From Spirochaetota bacterium (lineage in GTDB: Bacteria; Spirochaetota; B62-G9; DRHN01): DNA of 55,662 bases. Below are positions 24,347-33,878 of the stretch, one piece after another; within the stretch, counting starts at the first letter, position 1; every line of letters begins with the position of its first letter. A model generated the notes under the pieces. It made no database searches, was not told where the DNA came from, and worked only from the letters and a program-made list of their open reading frames with translations. Position numbers and translations under genes: made by a program. Where the stretch lies: assembly GCA_016934265.1 (NCBI GenBank), contig JAFGTF010000142.1, positions 1 to 55,662 of the forward strand. The letters are read 5' to 3'.

Positions 24347-25236
24347 CTCGAAACCTTCTCGTTATACAGCGAGTTCAGCCCGTCCCCGAGGAGATAGAGT
24401 CCCATTATGGTCATGAGTATGATAACCGCGGGGACGGTCGAGAGCCACATCTTGCCCTGAAAGAAGAAGTCTTTCCCCATGGCCACCATGTTCCCCCACG
24501 AAGGGGCCGGTTCCTGTACCCCTATCCCGAGATACGAGAGCGAGGTCTCTATGAGCACGGACTCGCCCATACGGAGCGTAGCCTGTATGATAAGAACCGT
24601 TTTCGAATAGATCCATATTATGTGCTTGAATATAATGGTGGCCTGGGAGAGACCGAGGGCCCGGGAGGCCTCCATGAACCGGTTCTTTTTGAGCAGCTCG
24701 ACCTTCGCTTTGATATATGATGCGGTTTTCGGTATGCTCGTGATCCCGACGAAGATCATTATCACATAGATCGAAGGATTGAACAGTATGATGATTATGA
24801 GGATGAAAATGAACCGTGGAATCGAATCTACGATGTTGAGAACGTAAAAAACCGCTCCCGCGCAGTATCTCGGGTAATAGCCGGCCAGGATACCGAACCC
24901 GAGACCGAACAGGGTCGATATCGCGATACAGAGGAGGCCGGGCAGAAAGAAAGCCTCGGTCCCCTTGACTATTCGGGAGAATATGTCCCTTCCGAGAAAG
25001 TCGGTGCCGAACAGGTGCTCGAAGGAGGGTGACATAAACATCTGCCCGATATCGACCTGCATCGGGTCCTTTATAAAGCTGTTCGTCAAAGAAATTATGA
25101 AGAACACGACGAGATATGCAACGACAAAGAGGCCGTAGCCGATCGATACGGCGTCGACGGGGCTCGCCCTCCTGTAAAGAGGCACATAAAAGCCTCCCCT
25201 GTCCGTCGTCTCTTTTTCGAAGTAGAATCTTTTCAT
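24343..25236 (-). CDS. oligopeptide ABC transporter permease, OppC/DppC type
   Basis: The 297-residue protein has about six transmembrane helices, a cytosolic N-terminal stretch, the FGTDFLGRDIFSRIVKGTE motif of OppC-type permeases, and the EAA-loop EASRALGLSQATIIFKHI that docks on the ATPases. It forms the inner-membrane channel with OppB. It starts 4 bases after the OppB stop and overlaps OppD by 4 bases, so all five transporter proteins are produced together. Confidence 0.92.
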   Translation of the reverse strand: MKRFYFEKETTDRGGFYVPLYRRASPVDAVSIGYGLFVVAYLVVFFIISLTNSFIKDPMQVDIGQMFMSPSFEHLFGTDFLGRDIFSRIVKGTEAFFLPGLLCIAISTLFGLGFGILAGYYPRYCAGAVFYVLNIVDSIPRFIFILIIIILFNPSIYVIMIFVGITSIPKTASYIKAKVELLKKNRFMEASRALGLSQATIIFKHIIWIYSKTVLIIQATLRMGESVLIETSLSYLGIGVQEPAPSWGNMVAMGKDFFFQGKMWLSTVPAVIILMTIMGLYLLGDGLNSLYNEKVSR

Positions 25237-25240
25237 CGGG

Positions 25241-26116
25241 TTAGGACTCGCTCGTGCGATAGGAATACAAGATCATATCCTTTAAAAGGGTCGTCGTACG
25301 GACGAACAGCACGGACAGGAATGCGATGATGATCAGTACAGGAAGGTCCCTGTCAAGAGTCGCCTGGAACGCAAGTCTTCCCATGCCGGGCCAGTTAAAA
25401 ACGTGTTCGACAACGACGGCCCCTCCTATGATAAAGGGTATTTTTGAAAATACGATCGAGATCAGCGGTATAACGATACCCTCGTGCACGGACGCCTGGA
25501 GCATGTTTTCCCCCCGCGCTTTCGCGGCAATCACGTAATCCAGCGACATCACCCGCTCGAGCTCGCCGCCTACAAGCCTTACGATCTCGCTTATCGAATC
25601 GTTCCCCAGACCGAGCACGACAATGGGCAGTACGAAGGACAGAAACGGCATTCCGCGCGCAGAGGCTGAAACGGAAAAAACGGGGAGAAAACCGGTATAC
25701 CGGGCGACGACGTAAAGAACGAGATATCCGAGAAAGAAGACGGGGATAGAGGATATGATATAGGAAAATATACTGAGCGCCCAGGAGTAGCTCTTGAATC
25801 TCCGATAGGCCGAAAAAATACCTATCGGAACAGCGATTAAAACGGATACGAAAAGAGATCCGAAGGTGAGCAGGAGCGTATTACGGAACGCCGGCAGCAC
25901 GAGGCTCTTTATGTCCCTTCCCGATACGGGCGAGACACCGAATCTAAAGGAAAAAAGCCTCTTCAGCAGGTTCAGATATCCCTCGACGCCGCCCCCTTTT
26001 CCGATAAACGTACCCGGCATCAGGTTGAAGGACAGGTACAAGATCGCAGTAACGCCGATTACGAGCAGCAATGCATTCGCCAACTCCCTCGAGAAGACCT
26101 TGAGAAACCGGGACAT
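25241..26116 (-). CDS. oligopeptide ABC transporter permease, OppB/DppB type
   Basis: The 291-residue protein has six transmembrane helices and the C-terminal GGAVVVEHVFNWPGMGRLAF motif that marks OppB/DppB permeases. The EAA loop (DYVIAAKARGENMLQASVHEGI) is normal. The first periplasmic segment seems shorter than in many OppB proteins. Its ATG shares one base with the stop of the substrate-binding protein (TAATG), so translation is coupled. Confidence 0.9.
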   Translation of the reverse strand: MSRFLKVFSRELANALLLVIGVTAILYLSFNLMPGTFIGKGGGVEGYLNLLKRLFSFRFGVSPVSGRDIKSLVLPAFRNTLLLTFGSLFVSVLIAVPIGIFSAYRRFKSYSWALSIFSYIISSIPVFFLGYLVLYVVARYTGFLPVFSVSASARGMPFLSFVLPIVVLGLGNDSISEIVRLVGGELERVMSLDYVIAAKARGENMLQASVHEGIVIPLISIVFSKIPFIIGGAVVVEHVFNWPGMGRLAFQATLDRDLPVLIIIAFLSVLFVRTTTLLKDMILYSYRTSES

Positions 26117-27729
26117 TACTGCTGTTCCTCATTCTGTATATACCAGTCCTTTATATAGGTGAAAAATCTCGTCGGGTGTATTTCGACTCGTCTGAGATCC
26201 CTGTTGAAAGCGGCGTAGTTCGTCAGTGTCCACAGATAGGTGTAGGGAGACTCTTCTGCAAGTATCTCGTGCAGTTTCCTGTAGATCGTCCGTTTCTTCT
26301 CGACATCGAGCGTCGCCCTGGCCTCGTCGAGTAGCGTATCGATCTCGGGATTTTTATATGCACCGAAATTGTTCTTTCCCGGCCCGATCTCGCTGGAGTG
26401 GAATAGCGACGATATGTCGAAGGAATCGTCGAAGAGCCAGTCCGCATATACGATATCGAACTCGTGGTCGATGAAAACCGCCTCCGTCCATGTTTTCCAT
26501 TCCAGCCACTCGAGGTTGATCCGTATACCGACGTCCTTCAGGTAGTTCTGAAATGCGAGGATGACGCGCTTCGTCGTCTCGTTCTCCTTCGAGATAGGCA
26601 CGATCATCGAAAACTCCAGCGTATAGCTCCCCCTCTTTCTTACACCGTCGTCGGTCCGTTCGGTAAAGCCCGCAACATCGAGAAGCCGGTTCGCCGTCTC
26701 GGGCGAGTACGGTATGGGCTCCACGTCGAGGTTGTAGGCCCAGCTTCCCGGGGCGAACGGTCCGGAGATGAGCTGTCCTTTTCCCTCGAAGAAGGAGTTC
26801 AGCATCTCCTGTCGGTTGATGGCGTAGGCGATCGCCTTTCTCACCTCCTTGATGCCCAGCACGGGATTTCTGAGGTTGTATCCGAAAAACGAGTAGGAAA
26901 GCGTGCTGTACGGGTAGAGGTCGAACCGCTGGTCGCCCTGGATCTCGGCTATCTCCCTCGGCGGCACCCGTATCTGCAGGTCGATACCGCCGTACAGCAG
27001 GGTCTGGGTAATGATATTCTGATCCGCGAACGGCCGCATGACGATCTTCTCGATATACGGCTCTCCGAGATGGTAGTTCTCGTTCACGGTCAGCACGATC
27101 TCGGCGGACGATCCTTCCTGCGATACGAATTTATAGGGCCCGGTACCGATGGGGTGCTTGTACAAGAGGAGGTCCTCGTCACCGCGCAAGAACCGGATAT
27201 CCCGAAGGAGCGACGACGGCAGTATCTTGAAGCTGAAACGGCCGAGAACGTTCAAAAGCGGCTTCTTAAGGCGGAACACCACCGTATAGTCGTCGAGCTT
27301 CTGGACGGACCCGATGAAGCTGTACCTCGACTGCAGCGGTGTCAACGTCTTCGGGTTCATCATGATATTGTATGTCTTCACCACATCCTCGGCGTTGAAC
27401 AACGCCCCCTCGGCCTCTCCGGGAAGGGGGTGCCAGCGCACGTTCTTCCTCAGGTAGAAGGTGATCCGCTTCATATCGTCGGAAACCTCCCAACTCTCGG
27501 CGAGGTCCCCCTTTATCTCGCCGCTCGTATCGTAATAGACCAGCGAGCCGTAGATGAGCTCTATCAACCGTATGGATATGGAATCGTTCGCGAGGACCGG
27601 AACGAGGCGGATCGGGGCCCCGTATTCACCGTATACGAGAGTCCCCCCCCGTTCCTGGGAGAATCCGGTCCAGCTTAATCCGAGAAAACATGCTGAAAGC
27701 AGTATCAGAATAAAACGCTTCGGTTTCAT
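26116..27729 (-). CDS. ABC transporter substrate-binding protein, family 5 (peptide/solute)
   Basis: The 537-residue exported protein has a signal peptide (MKPKRFILILLSACFLGLSW, cleavage probably after the FS near residue 24) and the family 5 order of motifs: ERGGTLVYGE, GDLAESWEVSDDMKRITFYLRKNVRWH near residue 77, GTGPYKFV near 200 and a typical C-terminal lobe. There is an internal Cys in the signal region but no convincing lipobox. Such proteins capture oligopeptides, muropeptides, sugars or nickel, so peptide specificity is inferred. It follows the TPR gene by 22 bases; no ribosome site is visible before ATG. Confidence 0.9.
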   Translation of the reverse strand: MKPKRFILILLSACFLGLSWTGFSQERGGTLVYGEYGAPIRLVPVLANDSISIRLIELIYGSLVYYDTSGEIKGDLAESWEVSDDMKRITFYLRKNVRWHPLPGEAEGALFNAEDVVKTYNIMMNPKTLTPLQSRYSFIGSVQKLDDYTVVFRLKKPLLNVLGRFSFKILPSSLLRDIRFLRGDEDLLLYKHPIGTGPYKFVSQEGSSAEIVLTVNENYHLGEPYIEKIVMRPFADQNIITQTLLYGGIDLQIRVPPREIAEIQGDQRFDLYPYSTLSYSFFGYNLRNPVLGIKEVRKAIAYAINRQEMLNSFFEGKGQLISGPFAPGSWAYNLDVEPIPYSPETANRLLDVAGFTERTDDGVRKRGSYTLEFSMIVPISKENETTKRVILAFQNYLKDVGIRINLEWLEWKTWTEAVFIDHEFDIVYADWLFDDSFDISSLFHSSEIGPGKNNFGAYKNPEIDTLLDEARATLDVEKKRTIYRKLHEILAEESPYTYLWTLTNYAAFNRDLRRVEIHPTRFFTYIKDWYIQNEEQQ

Positions 27730-27751
27730 TGTGCAACCCCGGTATCAGAGT

Positions 27752-29263
27752 TTAATCTATGATCGCCTCGCCGCTTCCCTTCTGCTTGTATGAGTATACG
27801 GACTGTACCGCATCCTGCAGCGGCCGCACGCCCGCAAAGCTCTTTGCCAGGCTGAAGAGTATCTCGAGACTCTCGGGATAGTACTCCCGCGTGTAGTAGA
27901 CGTACGAGAGCTTCAGCAGAAAGGTGGGATCGTTCGTTTCTATCTTGTTCTTGTTCCCCTTGTCCCGGGCACGCTCGAGATAGTACAAAGCCCTTACATA
28001 CCTGCCGGTATAGAACGCTACATCGCCGAGCAGCGCATCGTCCCTCCTCGTTCTGTCCCATCCCGTTTCGTATACGTACGATTCGACGGTACCGACGATC
28101 TCCTTTACCCTCGAATAATCGACGCCGGAGGAGATGACGACATGCATCATTTCAAGCAGAGAGGAGGGCTTTCCGTATATCCGGGAGGCTTCGTCATCCA
28201 AAAGCTTCAGTCCCCGCTTGTCTTTGCCCGTAAGAAGGTCGATCGAAGCCCCGCACGCGATCGCCTTGATCATCGTGAGAGAGCTCTGCACGGCGAGCTT
28301 TTTCGCCTTCTGGGCGAACCTGTCCGCGGTATCATAATCTTCGAGGTAGAGGTACATCTGCGCAACGTAGTACGCGGCGAAGCTCGCCAGCTCCCCGCTG
28401 GAAGCCGTTACTATGGGCTCGAGATTCTTTATCGATTCTCCGAAGATGATCTTGCTGTAGCTGTCTAATAGGGCGAAATCGTAGAAACGAAAAACGGTTT
28501 TGTCGTCCGGCTGGTTTATGTAAATCGGTCTGCCCAGGTCGATCTCACTCGCGTACGAGTAGGCCTCGTCCAGCCTTCCGAGCATCAGCAGGGTATACGC
28601 ATGGTTCGCCTTGAGCGAATCGATGTGACCGGACCCCTTCTCCCGGGCCCGTTCGAGCACGCTTCTTGTAATATCCTCTCCCGCTTCAGGGTCGAACCCG
28701 AGCAGCGCATAGACATACCCGAGCGCTGAATAGGAGAGAGGGTCTCTTTTACTGACCCGTTCCCAGAGAGCCCTCGCCGTCTGTGTTTCTCCGTTCTTAT
28801 AGTAGGAAGCGCCGAGGTATACGAGCGCCAGATCCACGAGTGCGGGATCGATCCTTTTTTCGTTCGCAAGATCACCGAGAATTTCGATTGCATCGTGGTA
28901 CTGCCGGTTGAAGAAATATCCTATGCCGAGAAACACCGATACCTCGTCCGGAGGCTGTTTCTCGCGGTCGGACACCTGCAAAAGGTACCCGATATGGGTC
29001 CGCACATTGAGGCGTGCCATCTCCCGGTACAGCTCCCCTTTTCGATAGAGTATCCTCCCGATGGTATAGGCCGAGGTGATATCGGGCTTGATCTTCTCGT
29101 TTTGGAGCGCGCTTCTGACGACCTCGAGCGCCTCGTCGAAATGGTTGATCCGGTTGAGCTTCAGAGCCGTCTCTATCTCTTTAGGAATGGGATACAGCGG
29201 TGTTGCTAATGTGATGAGGAATAACGCCGTGACGATAGTTTTCGCTGTACGGTTGAAACCCAT
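27752..29263 (-). CDS. exported TPR-repeat protein
   Basis: The 503-residue protein has an N-terminal hydrophobic export signal (TIVTALFLITLATPLYPIP) and then helical repeats throughout, with TPR-like units such as ALVDLALVYLGASYYKNGETQTARALWERV and the repeated pattern LGYVYALLGFDPEAG. TPR solenoids bind partner proteins. I prefer ATG 29263, preceded by GGAAGG at 10 bases, over GTG 29272. It sits between the TolB-like lipoprotein and the substrate-binding protein, so it probably acts in the periplasm as a scaffold of the same machinery. The catalytic role, if any, is unknown. Confidence 0.8.
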   Translation of the reverse strand: MGFNRTAKTIVTALFLITLATPLYPIPKEIETALKLNRINHFDEALEVVRSALQNEKIKPDITSAYTIGRILYRKGELYREMARLNVRTHIGYLLQVSDREKQPPDEVSVFLGIGYFFNRQYHDAIEILGDLANEKRIDPALVDLALVYLGASYYKNGETQTARALWERVSKRDPLSYSALGYVYALLGFDPEAGEDITRSVLERAREKGSGHIDSLKANHAYTLLMLGRLDEAYSYASEIDLGRPIYINQPDDKTVFRFYDFALLDSYSKIIFGESIKNLEPIVTASSGELASFAAYYVAQMYLYLEDYDTADRFAQKAKKLAVQSSLTMIKAIACGASIDLLTGKDKRGLKLLDDEASRIYGKPSSLLEMMHVVISSGVDYSRVKEIVGTVESYVYETGWDRTRRDDALLGDVAFYTGRYVRALYYLERARDKGNKNKIETNDPTFLLKLSYVYYTREYYPESLEILFSLAKSFAGVRPLQDAVQSVYSYKQKGSGEAIID

Positions 29264-29282
29264 ATGACGCACGCCTTCCTGT

Positions 29283-30653
29283 TCAGGAGTTCAGCTCGAA
29301 ATATTCTTTAAAATAGGTGGTTAAAGCGATAAATATTCTATCCCATCCCAAGACCTGTGCCCGAAAGGAAACAATTCCATGAGCGGATACCGTGATGTCG
29401 TGGTTGATATCGGTGCCGGTTTCGACGAGATGCTGTTTTTTCTCCTCTATATCATAAATATAAATGGGATTATAATCCGTATCAATGTTTTTAGCGAAGA
29501 TGATATGCCTGCTGTCCGGAAACCAGGCCGCCCCGTTATCCTTGATTACATCGGAAACGTGAAAGTATTCTACGAGCTCCTTTCCTGAGCTCGGCGCGCT
29601 TCCGTCCGCCGGAATTATCATGATTCCCCAGCGTTTCGTGTTGAACGGATCGTGCTCACTGTTATAGGTCGTGTAAAACGCTATCCATTTCCCGTCCGGC
29701 GAATACACGGGCATGACGTCGTCGAAAAACCACTTGACGAGGACCTCGTCGACCGGCGAGTCGCTTTTTACTCCCCTGATTACGTGTATATCGTGTGAAT
29801 GCTTGCTGCCTGAGGTGTATACGATATCATTGCCGTCCGGAGACCACCGGCCGAAGAGGTCGGTCTCTTCGGTTGTCGTCAAACGCGCAAGCGCTCCCGA
29901 TTCGATATCGAGCGAATAGAGATCGCCGTTGCCGGTCCTCCCCGATGTAAAAACGATCATCTTCCCGTCCGGCGAGACCCGGGCCTGCCCGTCTTTTCTT
30001 ACCTCCCGGGTCATCATGTGGAATGTACCGAACCTTTTGGGATTCATCGTTCTCGTAATATCCCCGAGCACCCAGTCGTTCTCATCGAGCGCGCCGATAA
30101 ACAGGTTGTACTCCCCGAGCCCGGCGTTTGAAGTGAATATGAAGGCCGAAGAGCCGGGGAACCAGGAAAACTCGTAATTAAAACTCTCCTGAAACGAGCT
30201 TTCGAACAGGTCTTCCGTGAATGTCTCCCCCACCCCCTCCTCGAGATATACCTCCCGGGTCTTTTTAAAGAACGTTTCTTTCAAACCCGGGGAATCCACC
30301 CCCTCCTCCGTCGAACGCAGGAGGCCTTCGGCGTCGATTTCGTAGATATAAATCTTCTTCAGCGTCTCGTGGTTCACCTCACAGGCGATCCACCGCTCAT
30401 CGGGGGATATCTGCGGGTTGTACGAGTTGTAGGTGCCGCCCCTGCTCTCGAGCCGGAGTATGGAGAGAATCCGAAGCGGCATTGCCGAATAGTCGGGTAA
30501 AACGGCCGGCGGTTTTTGCGGCCTTTTTTCTTCCAAAACCGCGGGCGGTTTCTTTGGCTTCGTCGGTACCTCCTGCACCCGAACGGCCTCGGTACATCCC
30601 AAAAGGATCAGTATGGAAACGAGAAATCCACCGACAAGATTCCTACTTTTCAC
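29283..30653 (-). CDS. TolB/WD40-like beta-propeller lipoprotein
   Basis: The 456-residue protein has a lipoprotein signal with the lipobox LILLGC (Cys near residue 20), a proline-rich linker, and then PD40/TolB-type propeller repeats with the characteristic phrases QISPDERWIACEVN, ARVSPDGKMIVFTSGR, GRWSPDGNDIVYTSG and PVYSPDGKWIAFYT. It is probably tethered to a membrane in the periplasm and binds peptidoglycan-associated or transport partners. The start is GTG at 30653 with GAGG 7 bases upstream, overlapping the PEGA gene by 11 bases. An internal YSPDGKW block is the most conserved. Confidence 0.85.
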   Translation of the reverse strand: MKSRNLVGGFLVSILILLGCTEAVRVQEVPTKPKKPPAVLEEKRPQKPPAVLPDYSAMPLRILSILRLESRGGTYNSYNPQISPDERWIACEVNHETLKKIYIYEIDAEGLLRSTEEGVDSPGLKETFFKKTREVYLEEGVGETFTEDLFESSFQESFNYEFSWFPGSSAFIFTSNAGLGEYNLFIGALDENDWVLGDITRTMNPKRFGTFHMMTREVRKDGQARVSPDGKMIVFTSGRTGNGDLYSLDIESGALARLTTTEETDLFGRWSPDGNDIVYTSGSKHSHDIHVIRGVKSDSPVDEVLVKWFFDDVMPVYSPDGKWIAFYTTYNSEHDPFNTKRWGIMIIPADGSAPSSGKELVEYFHVSDVIKDNGAAWFPDSRHIIFAKNIDTDYNPIYIYDIEEKKQHLVETGTDINHDITVSAHGIVSFRAQVLGWDRIFIALTTYFKEYFELNS

Positions 30654-33363
30654 TTTCGAGCCTCTTCACCTCTTCATAATATGTCTTCGCCACGGCATAC
30701 TGACGCTTGAAATACGACTGGTCGGTAAGGTCCGAGTCGAAAAAATCGAAATAGCTCATCCACGCATACCGGGCCCCCGAGAGATACTCGCGCATACCTG
30801 ATACATAGTAAATCTTCTGGTTTGCGACAGCAAGATAAAAAAGGGTGTTCTGGTAGACATTTTTTCTCTGCGAGGAAGGTATCCGGCTCTTGTACTGGTG
30901 AACGATGGACAGGTACCGAATCGCGTTCCTGTACCCGAGCAGTGCCAGCTCGCTGTCGGAGGGGAAGTGTTTCTCCGCACTACCGTAGTATGCCTGCGCC
31001 AGGTTGTAGTAGGTGAGGATATTCCCCGGCTCGGCGCGTACCTCGTCACGCATTTTCAGCGCTTTTGTATAATACTCCACCGCGGCGTCCGGGTCATGGG
31101 TATCGTGAAGCGCTATAAATCCTAAAAGCTCGAGCGCCACGGTGTAGTCCGGGTGCTTGGGAGGGATAGTCGATAGAAGCGACACCGCATCGGCTATTTT
31201 ATTCTTATCGTACAGGGCCTCCGCCTCCTTCAGGGTGTCCAAAAAAAGAACGATCCTGCCGTCATCCGTACGCGTCATTTTATTCGTATCGAAGTTCACG
31301 TATTCCTTGTATCGTTTGTACCCTTCGAGTTCTATCTCAACGAGATGAAAACCGTAGGGCACTGCGAGCGGTTTCTTCGAAAGAGGGGTCTTACCCCGGT
31401 ACTCTCCGTCGATATAAACGACCGCGCCGGGCGGGTCCGTTTCCAAGAATAAACTCGTCACGCCCCGTTCCATCTCCACCTCGAGTTTCCCCGTCTTTTC
31501 GGTCACCTTCACTGTACGCTCACGGGGGACAAACCCCTCCTTGTGGACCGCGAGGTAGCTTTCGGTGCGAGCGGCGAGTGAAAGCTCAAGCTTCCCCTCC
31601 GTATCCGTTTTCCCTCTGTAGAACCCATCCACGTATACGTTCGCTTCGGGTACGGCGGTACCTTCCGAGCCGACATAAAGCGCTACAAGAACGAGCTCCT
31701 CCGGGCCCTCCGGCTCTCTGTAACGCTTTACCTTCATTCCCGGCTCGAGAAGATATCCCTCGGTAACGGTATCGAGCCTGGCTGCCGAAACGAGCGCGCC
31801 TGTATCCACGGTTTCGAGCCGGGCTATGTTCCGCTTCATAAAACCGCCAGTGGCATCATCGAGGTAATTGACGAAGCAGAAAAGCTTCTGCCCGTTCTTC
31901 AGAGAGAATCGTTTTCCGAGGTTGATATAGACGAGCTTGTTGATCGAGGTCACGCTCCCTTCGAACGGAAAAACCCTTTTCAAAGATTCGGTAAAATCCT
32001 CCGGGAGGATCTCGAGCTCCCTCAGGGAGACGAGCCGGTCGGAGGAGAGCACCGCCTCCCCCGTGTAATCGCGTGCGAGAAGCAAGACCCTGTACATGCC
32101 GGCCTCCTCGTGAATACTGCCGAAGACCAGTACATCGACCTCCGCCTTGATAAGAGAAACGTTCTTCCATCCGCCCTCCCGCCTGAAATCGATATTGAGC
32201 TGTCGGAACAGTTCGGCGGTTTGACGGTATCCTACCGGCTGGAAGGTGCCGCCGACGGAAAGGTAATCCTCGATTTCAGTCCTCATGCTTCGTGATATTT
32301 TCAGAAGCTGCGGATCGGTACTGTCGCCGGTGTCGGGAGGGAACACCGCGATCTTCGGCAAAACCGGCACCGAATTATAGGCGAAGTTCACAAGCGTCAG
32401 TTTCGGCATGTCCTTCGTCACCCGGTACACCTTGCTGATTTTTTCCGGCACTATATGTTTTGGGAATATCAGGGAGAACTCGAGATAGCCATCCACTCCC
32501 TCCTCTCTCTCATACGTGAACGACAGCATCCCTTCGCCGTTCGTGCGCCCTATGGGCCGGTCACCCATGATGACGGAAACGCCGGGAATTCCCCGTATTG
32601 AGTCGTAGTATTCGGTATAGGCGTAGAGGTCGACGAGAAGGACTGTTGAAAGCACCGCACGGACAACGGCATCGGGGTATACGTCCGTGCCGCGCACCCA
32701 TATATGCTCCCCCTCCTCGACCACCATGACGGTGTCCCTCTTCGTCTTTTCTCCGGAATACCGGACCTGCACGGTCCCCTTCCCGTCCGTGTTTCCCGCC
32801 TGTTTACCGTTCACAATAACGACGGCGTCGGAAACGGGCGTATCGTCTCTTTGCACGACTTCTACGGTATAGTACATATACCCCTCGAGGAACGCCAGGA
32901 AGCTGTATCTCTCATACACGCTCATCTTACCCTGCTGGGCGCGTTCGAGCTCCGTAAGAATGTCGAAATCTCCTTCGAGCGACGGCAGCGATTCCGGCTC
33001 TGCGCTCTTCTGCCGCGACCTTCTTCGCCGCGTCTCCGCTTCCACTCTGAATCTCGTCTCCCACGGCCCATACACGTATCCGCCGGACTCCCTTTCGACC
33101 CGGAGGGTGTACGACTCCCCCTCGTACAGCCGCACCTCTTTCTGAAAGAGGCCGTTTTGATCGGTCCGCCCGATGAACTTCTGATCGAGATAGATATCCG
33201 CACCGTCAAGAGGATTTCGATCGATCCGGTACACCTCAACCCTCAACGGCGCAACGATCTCGCGGGGCTCCTCTTGGACGACCGTCCGCAGGTAGAGGTA
33301 CACCACGACACAGGAAAGAATGAGCGAGAGAAAAACGAGAATGAATCTGTTTATCCTGTTCAC
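30643..33363 (-). CDS. large PEGA-domain protein with Ig/CNA-like and TPR regions
   Basis: The 906-residue protein has one N-terminal membrane helix (FILVFLSLILSCVVVYLYL) and is otherwise extracytoplasmic. Residues about 40-130, 160-250 and 255-340 look like carboxypeptidase-regulatory or CNA-B-type beta sandwiches (ADIYLDQKFIGRTDQNGLF, VNGKQAGNTDGKGTV, MGDRPIGRTNGEGML). A central domain around 345-470 resembles a TolB-N or CsgG-like periplasmic domain. Around 575-705 come a further sandwich and a PEGA domain (DPPGAVVYIDGEYRGKTPL), and the C-terminus is TPR-like. PEGA domains are found in surface and envelope proteins. The start is GTG at 33363 with a poor ribosome site. Confidence 0.82.
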   Translation of the reverse strand: MNRINRFILVFLSLILSCVVVYLYLRTVVQEEPREIVAPLRVEVYRIDRNPLDGADIYLDQKFIGRTDQNGLFQKEVRLYEGESYTLRVERESGGYVYGPWETRFRVEAETRRRRSRQKSAEPESLPSLEGDFDILTELERAQQGKMSVYERYSFLAFLEGYMYYTVEVVQRDDTPVSDAVVIVNGKQAGNTDGKGTVQVRYSGEKTKRDTVMVVEEGEHIWVRGTDVYPDAVVRAVLSTVLLVDLYAYTEYYDSIRGIPGVSVIMGDRPIGRTNGEGMLSFTYEREEGVDGYLEFSLIFPKHIVPEKISKVYRVTKDMPKLTLVNFAYNSVPVLPKIAVFPPDTGDSTDPQLLKISRSMRTEIEDYLSVGGTFQPVGYRQTAELFRQLNIDFRREGGWKNVSLIKAEVDVLVFGSIHEEAGMYRVLLLARDYTGEAVLSSDRLVSLRELEILPEDFTESLKRVFPFEGSVTSINKLVYINLGKRFSLKNGQKLFCFVNYLDDATGGFMKRNIARLETVDTGALVSAARLDTVTEGYLLEPGMKVKRYREPEGPEELVLVALYVGSEGTAVPEANVYVDGFYRGKTDTEGKLELSLAARTESYLAVHKEGFVPRERTVKVTEKTGKLEVEMERGVTSLFLETDPPGAVVYIDGEYRGKTPLSKKPLAVPYGFHLVEIELEGYKRYKEYVNFDTNKMTRTDDGRIVLFLDTLKEAEALYDKNKIADAVSLLSTIPPKHPDYTVALELLGFIALHDTHDPDAAVEYYTKALKMRDEVRAEPGNILTYYNLAQAYYGSAEKHFPSDSELALLGYRNAIRYLSIVHQYKSRIPSSQRKNVYQNTLFYLAVANQKIYYVSGMREYLSGARYAWMSYFDFFDSDLTDQSYFKRQYAVAKTYYEEVKRLESEK

Positions 33364-33390
33364 TGCGGGTCGTCGGTCCTTTTCTTACGA

Positions 33391-33870
33391 TCAGAAGGAA
33401 GGGGGTTCTATATTCACATCGCCTTCTTTGAGGATGACACCCTCCTCGGGCTCCGCCTTCACCGGCATTCCCGGATCGATCCTGATTCGTTGAAGCTCTA
33501 TGGTACCGAGGTCTATGACTCTGTCCGAAGGCATGGTGACATCGATACTTCTGACGTAGAAGCCCTGGAGAAACACCTCGATCGTGTACTGCCCTTTTTC
33601 GAGACTGCCGAAAAACGTTCCGTCTTTCGAAGGAAAAAGACGCGACGCACGGTCGTATCTGCGCTCGCCGGCCACTACGGGAACAACGTTGACCAGAATA
33701 TCTTCACTCGGAGGATGCTCGATCTCACCCCCCTCGTCATCCGTGAGTACGACTCTCCCCGTGATACCCTGCAGCCTTTCCGCTTTTTTCTCGACGGTGG
33801 CACAGGAACAGGCGGCAAATAAAAGAAAAAGAATCGTCACCGGAATAAACAAAATCCGTACCGTTCGCAT
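33391..33870 (-). CDS. lipoprotein with carboxypeptidase-regulatory-like domain
   Basis: The 159-residue protein has a lipoprotein signal (lipobox FAAC or CSC near residue 20) followed by a beta-sandwich of the carboxypeptidase-regulatory type, judged from LQGITGRVVLTDDEGG and SLEKGQYTIEVFLQGFYVRSIDV. This fold is typical of structural or adhesive modules and is similar in style to the repeats in the next gene. ATG at 33870 has GAGG 6 bases upstream. It is located 27 bases before the PEGA gene and 8 bases after the PQQ-propeller gene, inside the operon. Confidence 0.75.
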   Translation of the reverse strand: MRTVRILFIPVTILFLLFAACSCATVEKKAERLQGITGRVVLTDDEGGEIEHPPSEDILVNVVPVVAGERRYDRASRLFPSKDGTFFGSLEKGQYTIEVFLQGFYVRSIDVTMPSDRVIDLGTIELQRIRIDPGMPVKAEPEEGVILKEGDVNIEPPSF

Positions 33871-33878
33871 GGCAATCC

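Noticed and set aside
26464-27678. 404-residue plus-strand open frame antisense to the substrate-binding protein
   Set aside because: The minus-strand gene is a full-length family 5 binding protein with signal peptide and coupled neighbours; the antisense frame has no recognisable domain.
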